Shown: positions 1-9,015 of the stretch, in pieces
How positions within the stretch are numbered: the stretch's first letter is position 1
Layout of the letters: each line of letters starts with the position of its first letter
Source of the DNA: Mayfieldus sp963841445
Lineage (GTDB): Bacteria; Actinomycetota; Thermoleophilia; Solirubrobacterales; 70-9
Assembly: GCA_963841445.1 (NCBI GenBank)
Contig: CAWJCP010000002.1
Span: 248,001-312,000 of the forward strand
Direction: 5' to 3'
DNA: 64,000 nt
Notes under the pieces: model-generated
Told to the model about the DNA's origin: nothing
Seen by the model: the letters and a program-made list of their open reading frames with translations, nothing else
Database searches by the model: none
Position numbers and translations under genes: made by a program

Positions 1-1195
1 GTCCGGGGTCCTCGGCCACCTGCTCCGGGAACGGCAGCTGGATTCCGCGCCGCGCCGCGCCATGGACGAGGGCCTCCGCCAAGACGTGCGCCGAGAGCTG
101 GTCCACCGAAGCCGCGAGCCGCAGAAGGGCCTCTGCCGGCAGCCCGTCGGCGCTCTTGACCTGCTCGATCTCGGGCCGGCCGTGAGTCAGGGTGCCGGTC
201 TTGTCGAGCAGCACCGTGCGGGCTCGGCCCAGCAGCTCGATCGTCGTCGCACCCTTGACGATCACCCCGCGCCGCGCCGCGCGTGAGACGCCGGAGATCA
301 GGGCCACCGGAGCCGCGAGGATCAGCGGGCAGGGGGTGGCCACGACAAGAACGGCGAGGCCGCGAACCGGATCGCCGCTCAGCGCCCAGGCCGCGCCGGC
401 CACGACGAGCGTCACCGGCAGCAGCAGGGCGGCGTAGCGGTCCGCCATGCGAACGAACGGGGCCCGCTGGCGCTCGGCCTCGCGCACCAGGCTGACGATG
501 CCGGCGTAGGCGCTCCGCGCGGAGGTGCGCGTTGCGCGCAGGTCGAACGCATCGCCTGCGTTGGCGGTGCCGCTCGCAACCGTCGTTCCGCGCGGATGGT
601 CGACCGGCAGCGACTCGCCGGTCAGAGTCGATTCGTCGAGCACGGCGCGCTCGCTTTGAACCGCGCCGTCGACCGGCACCACCTCGCCCGCCCGCACCAG
701 GATCAGGTCGCCCACCGCAACCTCCTCAACCGCCACCTCCTCGAGCATCTCGCCGTGCCGGCGGTGAGCGACCCGCGGCGCCCGCTCCAAGAGCGCCGTC
801 AGCTCACGCCGCGCCCGCCGCGCCGCCGCCGCCTCGAGCGCATTGCCGCCGCTGAGCATCAAGGCGACGACGGCCCCCGCGAGGTACTGGCCGAGCGCCA
901 GCGCTGCGGCCATCGCGACCAACGCGATCGCATCGACGCCGATGTCGCCGCCTGCGACGCTGCGCAGCACCGACCAGCTGAGGGGAAAGAGCGCGATGAC
1001 GATCGCCGCCGCCCAGACGAGGTCGCCGGCGCCGCCAACTCCAAGCAGATGCAGGATTCCACCGATCGCGAGAGCGAGCAGAATCGCGGCGGCAAGCATC
1101 AGCGGCTCTGACGCTCCGAGCGCGGTCAGGCGCAAGCGCAGGGTTTCGAATCCGCGCTCGGCCTCGCTGGTCAAGGACTTCCGCAAGCTTTTCAC
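1..1195 (-). CDS. Heavy-metal-translocating P-type ATPase (partial, C-terminus outside window)
   Basis: A P1B-type ATPase that exports metal cations across the plasma membrane using ATP. About 398 residues are visible from a GTG start at 1193-1195; an in-frame TAG lies just upstream. The order is membrane helices, the actuator motif LTGES, the channel motif TPCPL, then the phosphorylation motif DKTGTLT (about 183-260). There is no N-terminal metal-binding domain. The TPCPL motif, rather than CPC, points away from classical Cu+ CopA, but the substrate cannot be fixed. The nucleotide-binding part and C-terminus are cut off by the window edge. The frame has no ATG near its start, so an ATG-only gene caller would miss it. 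Confidence 0.85.
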   Translation of the reverse strand, partial: MKSLRKSLTSEAERGFETLRLRLTALGASEPLMLAAAILLALAIGGILHLLGVGGAGDLVWAAAIVIALFPLSWSVLRSVAGGDIGVDAIALVAMAAALALGQYLAGAVVALMLSGGNALEAAAARRARRELTALLERAPRVAHRRHGEMLEEVAVEEVAVGDLILVRAGEVVPVDGAVQSERAVLDESTLTGESLPVDHPRGTTVASGTANAGDAFDLRATRTSARSAYAGIVSLVREAERQRAPFVRMADRYAALLLPVTLVVAGAAWALSGDPVRGLAVLVVATPCPLILAAPVALISGVSRAARRGVIVKGATTIELLGRARTVLLDKTGTLTHGRPEIEQVKSADGLPAEALLRLAASVDQLSAHVLAEALVHGAARRGIQLPFPEQVAEDPG

Positions 1196-1222
1196 GACCC
1201 TGATGGTGGCCTACATCGCCCG

Positions 1223-1606
1223 CTAATAGGAGAGGTCGAGCCCGATCCAGACGATCGCCAGCGTTGCCAGGAACACCGCGGCCTGGAGCCAGTGCGCCTG
1301 GCCCCAGCGCAGGTGAAGGGCGACGAGGATTGCAGTCAGCCCGACCAGGGCGAGCTTGAGCTGCAGCTCACCGTCGCCCCAGAGGCGGTAGTGGGATGCC
1401 ATCGCCGAGCCGGTGATGATCAGCACGGCCAGCGCGACCAGCGAGCCGATCCCGAAGCGTCGCGCCGTCGCCCGCAGCCGCTCGCGGTCAGGGTGGCGAC
1501 GCTCGACGGGGACGACCGCCACCGCGAGCAGAAGCTGCCCGCCGAGGAAGAAGGCCATCGCGATCACGTGCAGGTACCGCACCGCCAGCCAGGCGTCGGC
1601 GCTCAC
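1223..1606 (-). CDS. CopD-like small integral membrane protein
   Basis: A 127-residue protein with four predicted membrane helices. The first holds a conserved-looking YLHV...FFLGGQ stretch with a histidine, typical of DUF2269/CopD-like membrane proteins, some of which bind heme or take part in copper handling. It lies 27 bp upstream of the GTG of the partial metal ATPase, on the same strand, so the two may form an operon and share a metal-related role. This role is an inference from context. Family assignment is moderate because the sequence is short and mostly hydrophobic. Confidence 0.6.
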   Translation of the reverse strand: MSADAWLAVRYLHVIAMAFFLGGQLLLAVAVVPVERRHPDRERLRATARRFGIGSLVALAVLIITGSAMASHYRLWGDGELQLKLALVGLTAILVALHLRWGQAHWLQAAVFLATLAIVWIGLDLSY

Positions 1607-1728
1607 CCTGATCCCTCCGCCTCGTCGTCTTCCCGTGACATCGCCTGCCAGTATCTCGCGCGGTGAGGAGGCGCTCGAATGCCCTGCGCGAAGATACGCG
1701 CCGCCGCCGGTGGGTGAGGTGTCGCCAA

Positions 1729-2631
1729 ATGAGAATTCGTCTAGCGGTATGTCTGAGCCTGGCCGCGCTTGCCTGCGGGTGCGGCCACAGCTCGGGGCAA
1801 CCGCGGGAGGCGTTTAAGGCCCAGGTTCACGTCGCCCGGGTCGCGAAGAGCAGGATCGCCTGGTATGAGCGCGGCCAGGGGCCGCCGCTTCTGATGCTTA
1901 TCGGCACTGGCTCGACGATGGCCGAATGGGATCCAGCGCTGCTTCGCCTGCTCGCCAAGGAGCACCGGCTGATCCTCTTCGACTACCCCGGGGTGGGGCT
2001 CTCGGGACCCTGGCATGGGCACTCCTTCGACTCGCTCGCCGCCGCCGCGGCCGGCCTGATGCGTGCGATCGAGGTGCCCAGGGCAGACGTCCTGGGCTGG
2101 TCGATGGGCGGCTTCGTCGCCCAGCGCCTCGCTGTCGATCATCCGCGCGAGGTCTCCCACCTGATTCTGGCCGGGACCAACCCGGGAGGCAACCGAGCCG
2201 TGCTCGGCTCCGCGAAGGCCCAGGCCATCGACAGCAAGCCCAATCCGTCGGACAGTGAAATCCTGACCGAGCTCTATCCGCCCGATCGCCAGCGGGAGGG
2301 CCGGCGGTTCCTGCGCCGGCTCGAGCGCGCCAGCCAGAGCGGCGAGATCCCCGACGACTTCCACGTCCCTGCGGCCACCACCCGGGCTCAGGTCGCGGCC
2401 GAGGATCCCTGGCTGCGCAGCAACCGCAACTACCGCCAGCTTGCCGGCATCGGCGCCCCCACCCTGGCAGCGGCCGGCGCCGCTGATCCGGTCGTGCCGC
2501 CGTTGAACCTGAGCCGGATCGCCGCTCGGATCCCAAGCTCAAGGCTCGTTGTCTTCCCCGGGGCGCATGCGTTCCTGTTTCAGGTGCGCCGCCCGTTCAC
2601 GCGCGCGGTCGACGACCTCCTCGACCGCTGA
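1729..2631 (+). CDS. Secreted or lipid-anchored alpha/beta hydrolase
   Basis: A 300-residue alpha/beta-hydrolase-fold protein. The ATG at 1729 was chosen because it gives a signal sequence (MRIRLAVCLSLAALACGCG) followed by a small polar spacer. The Cys may be a lipobox, though it fits the consensus poorly. The nucleophile elbow is GWSMGG, an oxyanion-type segment LLMLIGTGS lies near residue 45, the likely acid is in GAADPVVPP, and the catalytic His is in PGAHAF near the C-terminus. Substrate is unknown. It resembles the cytoplasmic hydrolase at 11745-12563, which has no signal sequence. Likely monocistronic; the next gene is convergent. Confidence 0.8.
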   Translation: MRIRLAVCLSLAALACGCGHSSGQPREAFKAQVHVARVAKSRIAWYERGQGPPLLMLIGTGSTMAEWDPALLRLLAKEHRLILFDYPGVGLSGPWHGHSFDSLAAAAAGLMRAIEVPRADVLGWSMGGFVAQRLAVDHPREVSHLILAGTNPGGNRAVLGSAKAQAIDSKPNPSDSEILTELYPPDRQREGRRFLRRLERASQSGEIPDDFHVPAATTRAQVAAEDPWLRSNRNYRQLAGIGAPTLAAAGAADPVVPPLNLSRIAARIPSSRLVVFPGAHAFLFQVRRPFTRAVDDLLDR

Positions 2632-2649
2632 GTCGACTCGATGGCGCAG

Positions 2650-3036
2650 CTACTCTCGCAGCCCGGCGGCTTGCAGGGCTTCCGCCTTGTTTCGGAAGGC
2701 CTGCTCTCGAACGCAGCGCCCGTCCTTGATCGTGAAGACGAACGCGAAGCTCTCGTCGGTGGCGATCTGGCTCGCCGAGCCGGCGCCGCCGACCCGCGCC
2801 ACCGCGACCACCTTGTCGCCGGCCTCGATCAGCTCGACGGGGTCGACCGTGTAGCCGGACATCGTCTTCTGGTTCTCCTCGTAGATCAGGCGGATGGCCT
2901 CCTTGCCGCGGTGGGTCCCGAGGAGCAGGGTCTCGAACACCGCGTCCGGGGCGTAGAACTCGCTCAGGGCATCGAGGTCGCCGCGGTTGTGGGCGGCGAA
3001 CCCCTCCTTGACCCGCTCGATGTTCTCCTGTGACAT
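2650..3036 (-). CDS. SnoaL-like / NTF2-fold protein
   Basis: A 128-residue protein that opens with MSQENIERVKEGFAAHNRGD, the first helix of SnoaL-like NTF2-fold proteins. The mid part (FYAPDAVFETLLLGTHRGKEAI) and the C-terminal sheet (DKVVAVARV...FVFTIKDGRCVREQAF) fit the same fold. Members are often stress-linked proteins or small cyclases/isomerases; no specific reaction can be assigned. A second member of this superfamily lies just upstream on the same strand, 78 bp away, so the pair may be co-transcribed. Confidence 0.75.
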   Translation of the reverse strand: MSQENIERVKEGFAAHNRGDLDALSEFYAPDAVFETLLLGTHRGKEAIRLIYEENQKTMSGYTVDPVELIEAGDKVVAVARVGGAGSASQIATDESFAFVFTIKDGRCVREQAFRNKAEALQAAGLRE

Positions 3037-3114
3037 CGCCCGCAGTATGCAGGCCGGCGGCGATCACGAGCGGCCCGACCGTGAGCGGACTCTCGGAAGG
3101 GCGTGGGGGGAGCG

Positions 3115-3510
3115 TCAGCTGAGCTGCGCGGTCAGACCGAACAGGTCGACCTCGTCCCAGGCCTCGACGATCAGCCCGTCGGCCAGCCTCAGCACTGCGG
3201 TGGAGGTGAACTCGACCGAGCGCCCGCTTGCAGCGTGGCCGAGGAAATCGCCGTCGTGCGTGCCGTGCCAACGTTGATGGGCGGCGACCAGATCGTCCTC
3301 GGCGAGGATCAGCCGGATCTCGTTGCGCAGGTCGGAGAAACCGGCGAGAAAGCCTTCCACCGCCTGGCGCTGCCCCGCGCGTCCGCGCCGCTCGCCGTTG
3401 TGTGTGAAGTCCTCGCTCAAAAGCCGCTCGACGGCGCCGAGATCGCGCTCGTTGATCGCTTCGGCGTAGAAGCGCTTGACGAGCTCCTTGTTGTCGGACT
3501 CCGATGTCAT
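3115..3510 (-). CDS. Ester cyclase / SnoaL-like NTF2-fold protein
   Basis: A 131-residue NTF2-fold protein of the ester cyclase (SnoaL) type, shown by LVKRFYAEAINERDLGAVERL, DFTHNG, and the core VAAHQRWHGTHDGDFLG followed by EAWDEVDLFG. The polyketide cyclase SnoaL belongs to this family, but most bacterial members are uncharacterised. The ATG overlaps (ATGA) the stop codon of a truncated alpha/beta-hydrolase tail immediately upstream. This suggests the gene was once translationally coupled to a complete hydrolase. Confidence 0.75.
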   Translation of the reverse strand: MTSESDNKELVKRFYAEAINERDLGAVERLLSEDFTHNGERRGRAGQRQAVEGFLAGFSDLRNEIRLILAEDDLVAAHQRWHGTHDGDFLGHAASGRSVEFTSTAVLRLADGLIVEAWDEVDLFGLTAQLS

Positions 3511-3596
3511 CTCGAGGAGAACGACTCAATCACAGCCGCGCAGCGCTCGGGCGCCTGGGCCATGAACGCATGCCCGCCGCCGTTGAAGCGCTCCAC
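3507..3596 (-). pseudogene. 3' fragment of an alpha/beta hydrolase gene
   Basis: About 85 bp nearly identical to the 3' end of the hydrolase gene at 11745-12563. It encodes the catalytic-His tail (VERFNGGGHAFMAQ, then PERCAAVIESF) and ends in a TGA that overlaps the next ATG. The upstream part of the gene is missing and the ABC permease stop codon abuts it. In both places the tail overlaps the following gene by ATGA, although those genes differ (an ester cyclase here, an Mg2+ ATPase there). It is a remnant of a second hydrolase copy or of a local recombination event. Confidence 0.8.
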
Positions 3597-4375
3597 TCAG
3601 CCGCGCAGGTCGCGCTTGCGGATCGTGGCCATTGCGACCCCGGTCAGCGTCAGCGCCACGCCGCCGAGCACGACCAGGTGAACTGCGTCGATCCCGTTGC
3701 TGAGCGGATCGCTGCCGGAGTAGTAATAGAAGGGGGAGAGGTACTTGAGCCATTCGATCGCGCCGACAAGGGGGGCGAAACCGTTGATCAGGAAGGCCGA
3801 GACCCCGTACGCGGCGGCGCCTCCGAGCGCTACGGTGCGCTGACCGGTTCCGGCTCCCAGCGCCAGCGCCAGCGCTCCCAGGACGAGGCCGAAGAAGGCC
3901 AGGTGGACCGATTGGGCCGCAAGGTCGCCGGCGCCGATGCCGCCTCCGGCGATCGCGACGCCCGCCAGCAGCCCCAGCCAGGTCGCAAGGCCCAGCAAGA
4001 GCACCATCACGGCGACTGCCGCACCCTTCGCCAGCACCAGCCGGGACCGTTGGACCGGATGGGCCAGCACCAGGGCCATGATCCGATCCTCCTCCTCGGC
4101 GGCGGTCGTCGCGACCGCGCTGGTGATCGCGACGGCCCCGACGACGAGCGGCCCCAGGACGGACACGATCTCCGCCTTGAGCCAGCCGCGCAGCGAGCCG
4201 TAGTCCGCGCCCCCGAGCAGGTTGCTCACCCCCTCGCCGACCTTGAGCTTGCCAAACGTGTCGCCGACAGCCGGGAACAGCGCGCCGACCATCAAGATGG
4301 CCGCGATCAGGCCCAGCGCCGCCAGCAGCACGACTCGCAGGCGCAGCCGCAGGGCGATCGTGAAGGTCGGGATGC

Positions 4376-4379
<4 letters not shown>
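3597..4379 (-). CDS. ABC-2 type transporter permease
   Basis: A 260-residue membrane protein with about six hydrophobic segments, typical of ABC-2 exporters. It starts MSIPTFTIALRLRLR with a basic cytoplasmic N-terminus, and the central stretch VLAHPVQRSRLVLAK is the usual cytoplasmic loop of this family. It overlaps the ATPase gene by 4 bp (ATGA), so the two are translationally coupled and form one exporter. Members export drugs, lipids or polysaccharides; the substrate here is unknown. Confidence 0.85.
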
Positions 4380-5329
<950 letters not shown>

Positions 5330-5392
5330 CGTGCGGTCGCGGGATCGTTACAGGAGAGAGCCTTAAACAAAACGTTATGCCGCCCTGATAGT

Positions 5393-5404
5393 GATCGTAC
5401 GATC
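5393..5404. promoter_or_regulatory. Palindrome in the ABC / phosphoketolase divergent region
   Basis: The perfect 12-bp palindrome GATCGTACGATC lies 46 bp upstream of the phosphoketolase ATG and 64 bp upstream of the ABC ATPase start. It sits where a regulator could control one or both genes. This rests on position and symmetry only. Confidence 0.3.
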
Positions 5405-5449
5405 GGGCATCGCAGAAGTTTTGTGCACCCCGCTGACCAGGAGGTACCG

Positions 5450-7855
5450 ATGAGCGCGTCCCAAGCCCAGACCAGGTCGCAAGAACCGCGCCCCAGCGCG
5501 GTTTCCGCCGCGGAGCTTCGCTTGATCGATGCCTGGTGGCGCGCTGCCAACTACCTCTCGGTCGGACAGATCTATCTACTCGACAACCCGCTGCTGCGCG
5601 AGCCGCTCGAGCCTGAGCAGATCAAGCCGCGACTGCTCGGCCACTTCGGCACCACCCCCGGCCTCAACCTCCTCTACGTGCACCTGAATCGCGCGATCCG
5701 GGAACGCGATCTCAGCGTCATCTACATCACCGGACCGGGGCATGGCGGCCCGGGCCTGGTCGCGAACGCATTCCTCGAGGGCACCTACAGCGAGGTCTAT
5801 CCACACATCAGCCGCGACGAAGCCGGTCTGCGCCAGCTGTTTCGCCAGTTCTCGTTTCCGGGCGGGATCCCGAGCCACGCCGCCCCGGAGACGCCGGGAT
5901 CGATCCACGAAGGGGGCGAGCTCGGCTACTCGCTCGCGCACGCCTACGGAGCTGCCTTCGACAACCCCGACCTGGTCGTCGCCTGCGTGATCGGCGACGG
6001 CGAGGCCGAGACCGGTGCGCTTGCCACCAGCTGGCACTCGAACAAGTTCCTCAGCCCGCGCAGCGATGGCGCGGTGCTGCCGATCCTGCATCTCAACGGC
6101 TACAAGATCGCCAACCCCACCGTGCTGGCCCGCATCCCCGAGGGCGAGCTCACCGCCCTGCTGGAGGGCTACGGGCACCACCCGATCGTGGTCAACGGCG
6201 GCCTCGATGGCGAGGAGCCGATCGCCGTGCATCCGCGCCTTGCCGCCGCGTTCGACCAGGCGCTCGCGGAGATCGGCGAGATCCAGCGCGCTGCCCGATC
6301 GGGCGGCGCAAGGGAGCGACCGCGTTGGCCGATGATCGTGCTTCGCACGCCGAAGGGCTGGACTTGTCCGAAGCTCGTCGATGGACTGCCGGTCGAGGGC
6401 ACATGGCGCGCGCATCAGGTGCCGCTGCCGGAGGTGCGGGACAACCCCGAGCACCTCGAGGCGCTGGAGCAGTGGATGCGCAGCTACCGGCCCCAGGAGC
6501 TCTTCGACGAGCGCGGCACGCCGGCGGCCGAGCTGGCGGGGCTCTCGCCGCTCGGTGAGCGGCGGATGAGCGCCAACCCGCGCTCAAACGGCGGCCTCTT
6601 GCTGCGTGAGCTGCTCTTGCCGGACTTCCGCGACTACGCGGTCGAGGTGCCGAAGCCGGGCAGCACCACGGCACAGTCCACGCGCGTGCTCGGTGCCTTC
6701 CTGCGCGACGTGATCGAGCGAAACCCCGACAACTTCCGGCTTTTCGGCCCCGACGAGACCGCCTCCAACCGCCTCGCGACGGTGTTCGAAGCGACCGATC
6801 GGGCCTGGGAGGCGGAACGGCTGCCGACCGACGAGAGCCTCGCACCCGAGGGCCGGGTCGCCGAGGTCCTCTCCGAGCACCTGTGCGAAGGGTGGCTGGA
6901 GGGGTATCTGCTGAGCGGGCGCCATGGCCTCTTCAACTGCTACGAGGCGTTCATCCACATCGTCGACTCGATGTTCAACCAGCACGCCAAGTGGTTGAAG
7001 GTGAGCCGCGAGATTCCCTGGCGGCGGCCGATCGCATCGCTCAACTACCTGCTCAGCTCGCACGTCTGGCGTCAGGATCACAACGGCTTCTCGCATCAGG
7101 ATCCGGGCTTCATCGACCACGTCGTCAACAAGAAGGCGCAGGTGGTGAGGGTCTATCTGCCGCCCGACGCCAACTGCCTGCTCTCGGTCGCCGACCATTG
7201 CCTGCGAAGCCGCGATTACGTCAACCTGATCGTCGCCGGCAAGCAACCGGAGCTGACCTACCTCTCGATGGAGGAGGCGATCGCCCATTGCACCCGTGGG
7301 CTCGGCATCTGGGAGTGGGCGTCGAATGAGCCCGGGGGGGAGCCCGACGTCGTGATGGCCTGCTGCGGCGACGTCCCGACCCTGGAGACAGTGGCGGCGA
7401 CGGCGCTGCTGCGCGAGCATCTGCCGGAGCTGAAGGTCCGGCTCGTCAACGTCGTCGACCTGATGCGCCTGCAGCCCGACAGCGAGCATCCGCACGGCCT
7501 GTCAGATCGCGAGTTCAACTCGCTGTTCACGACCGATCGCCCGATCATCTTCGCCTACCACGGCTATCCGTGGCTGATCCACCGCCTGACCTACCGCCGC
7601 GCCAACCACAACAACATCCACGTGCGCGGCTACAAGGAGGAGGGGACGACGACGACGCCCTTCGACATGGTGATGCTCAACGATCTCGATCGCTTCCACC
7701 TGGCGATCGACGTGATCGACCGCGTCCCAGCACTTGGCGAGCGGGCGGCTGAGCTGCGCCAGGAGATGGCCGACCAGCGGCTTCGCTGCCGCGCCTGGAC
7801 GCGCGAGCACGGCGAGGACCACCCCGAGGTCAGCAATTGGAGCTGGCCCTGGTGA
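5450..7855 (+). CDS. xfp: Xylulose-5-phosphate/fructose-6-phosphate phosphoketolase
   Basis: A thiamine-diphosphate enzyme that cleaves xylulose 5-phosphate (and often fructose 6-phosphate) with phosphate, giving acetyl phosphate plus glyceraldehyde 3-phosphate or erythrose 4-phosphate. The ATG at 5450 follows a strong AGGAGG site and gives 801 residues, the normal length. Family motifs include HGGPGLVANAFLEGTYSEVYP-type substrate loop (about 97), the ThDP motif GDGEAETG (about 182), and SHVWRQDHNGFSHQDPG in the second half. Acetate kinase follows after 58 bp, so acetyl phosphate can be converted to acetate and ATP. Confidence 0.95.
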   Translation: MSASQAQTRSQEPRPSAVSAAELRLIDAWWRAANYLSVGQIYLLDNPLLREPLEPEQIKPRLLGHFGTTPGLNLLYVHLNRAIRERDLSVIYITGPGHGGPGLVANAFLEGTYSEVYPHISRDEAGLRQLFRQFSFPGGIPSHAAPETPGSIHEGGELGYSLAHAYGAAFDNPDLVVACVIGDGEAETGALATSWHSNKFLSPRSDGAVLPILHLNGYKIANPTVLARIPEGELTALLEGYGHHPIVVNGGLDGEEPIAVHPRLAAAFDQALAEIGEIQRAARSGGARERPRWPMIVLRTPKGWTCPKLVDGLPVEGTWRAHQVPLPEVRDNPEHLEALEQWMRSYRPQELFDERGTPAAELAGLSPLGERRMSANPRSNGGLLLRELLLPDFRDYAVEVPKPGSTTAQSTRVLGAFLRDVIERNPDNFRLFGPDETASNRLATVFEATDRAWEAERLPTDESLAPEGRVAEVLSEHLCEGWLEGYLLSGRHGLFNCYEAFIHIVDSMFNQHAKWLKVSREIPWRRPIASLNYLLSSHVWRQDHNGFSHQDPGFIDHVVNKKAQVVRVYLPPDANCLLSVADHCLRSRDYVNLIVAGKQPELTYLSMEEAIAHCTRGLGIWEWASNEPGGEPDVVMACCGDVPTLETVAATALLREHLPELKVRLVNVVDLMRLQPDSEHPHGLSDREFNSLFTTDRPIIFAYHGYPWLIHRLTYRRANHNNIHVRGYKEEGTTTTPFDMVMLNDLDRFHLAIDVIDRVPALGERAAELRQEMADQRLRCRAWTREHGEDHPEVSNWSWPW

Positions 7856-7913
7856 GCAGGCGGACGGTGGTCTCGCCGCGCGATCACCTCGCGCCGCGGC
7901 GGGGGCTGGGTGA

Positions 7914-8981
7914 GTGAAGCCGACGGCGATTCTCGTCGTCAACGCCGGCTCGACGAGCCTCAAGCTCCAGCTCGTCGACGAGCGCGAGCAAAGCGAGCCG
8001 CTCGACGCAATCGAGTCCGCCGACCCTCGCCGCGTCGAGGCCGTCGCGCACCGGGTGGTGCATGGCGGCCAGGGGTTTCGCGAGCCGGTGCTGATCGATG
8101 CGGCGGTGCGTGAGCGGATCTTCGCGCTGGAGTCGCTCGCGCCCCTGCACAACGCCCCCGCTCTTGAGGGAATCGAGCGGGCGCAGTCGGCCCTGCCCGA
8201 GGTTCCGCATGTGGCGGTCTTCGACACCGGGTTCCACGCCACTATTCCCAATCAGGCCGCCGTCTATGCGCTGCCACTTCGCTGGCGCAGGGACTGGGGG
8301 ATCCACCGCTACGGCTTTCATGGGCTTTCGGTGGCCTGGTCTGTCGAGCGGGCGCCCCAGCTGCTCGGTCGCGAAGGAGACGGTCTTCGCCTTGTGGTCT
8401 GCCATCTCGGGGGCGGCTGCTCGGTGAGCGCGGTTCTCGACGGTCACTCGGTCGATACCACGATGGGATTCAGCCCGCTGGAGGGGGTGCCGATGGCGAC
8501 CCGCTCCGGTTCGGTCGATCCCGGGGCGCTGATCTATCTGATCCGCGAGCACGGGATCGGTGGGGAGGAGCTTGACGAGGCGCTCAATCTGGAGTCCGGT
8601 CTGAGGGGGCTGAGCGGAGGCTCGGGAGACATGATCGAGCTCGAGCGTGCGGTTCGCGACGGCGATCCCGACGCCGAGCTTGCGATCGAGGTCTTCGTCC
8701 ACCGCCTGGCCGGCGCCGTCGCATCGATGACCGCCTCGGCCGGCGGTCTGGACGCGCTCGTCTTCACCGCCGGCATCGGCGAGAGCTCGGCCCTGGTGCG
8801 TGATCGGGTCTGCCGACGCCTGGCCTTTCTCGGGGTCGCAATTGACCAGGTCCGAAACCAGGAGGCGAAGCCGGACTGCGAGCTGACGGCGTCAGGCGCC
8901 ACGGTGCGGGTCCTGGTCGTGCGGGCGCGCGAAGAGCTGGTCGCCGCGCGGGCGGCGCGGCGTTTGTGCCGGGAGAGCTGA
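7914..8981 (+). CDS. ackA: Acetate kinase
   Basis: Interconverts acetyl phosphate + ADP and acetate + ATP. The GTG at 7914 starts MKPTAILVVNAGSTSLKL, and NAGSTS is the N-terminal phosphate-binding motif. FDTGFHATIP, HRYGFHGLS, the segment MGFSPLEGVPMATRSGSVDPG and FTAGIGE are classic acetate kinase signatures. At 355 residues it is about 40 shorter than typical AckA, but no key motif is missing. It follows xfp on the same strand and together they form a phosphoketolase shunt that yields ATP from sugar phosphates. Confidence 0.95.
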   Translation: MKPTAILVVNAGSTSLKLQLVDEREQSEPLDAIESADPRRVEAVAHRVVHGGQGFREPVLIDAAVRERIFALESLAPLHNAPALEGIERAQSALPEVPHVAVFDTGFHATIPNQAAVYALPLRWRRDWGIHRYGFHGLSVAWSVERAPQLLGREGDGLRLVVCHLGGGCSVSAVLDGHSVDTTMGFSPLEGVPMATRSGSVDPGALIYLIREHGIGGEELDEALNLESGLRGLSGGSGDMIELERAVRDGDPDAELAIEVFVHRLAGAVASMTASAGGLDALVFTAGIGESSALVRDRVCRRLAFLGVAIDQVRNQEAKPDCELTASGATVRVLVVRAREELVAARAARRLCRES

Positions 8982-9015
8982 GCGCCGACGCCCGGCCAAT
9001 GTCGCGGTGCCGGCG

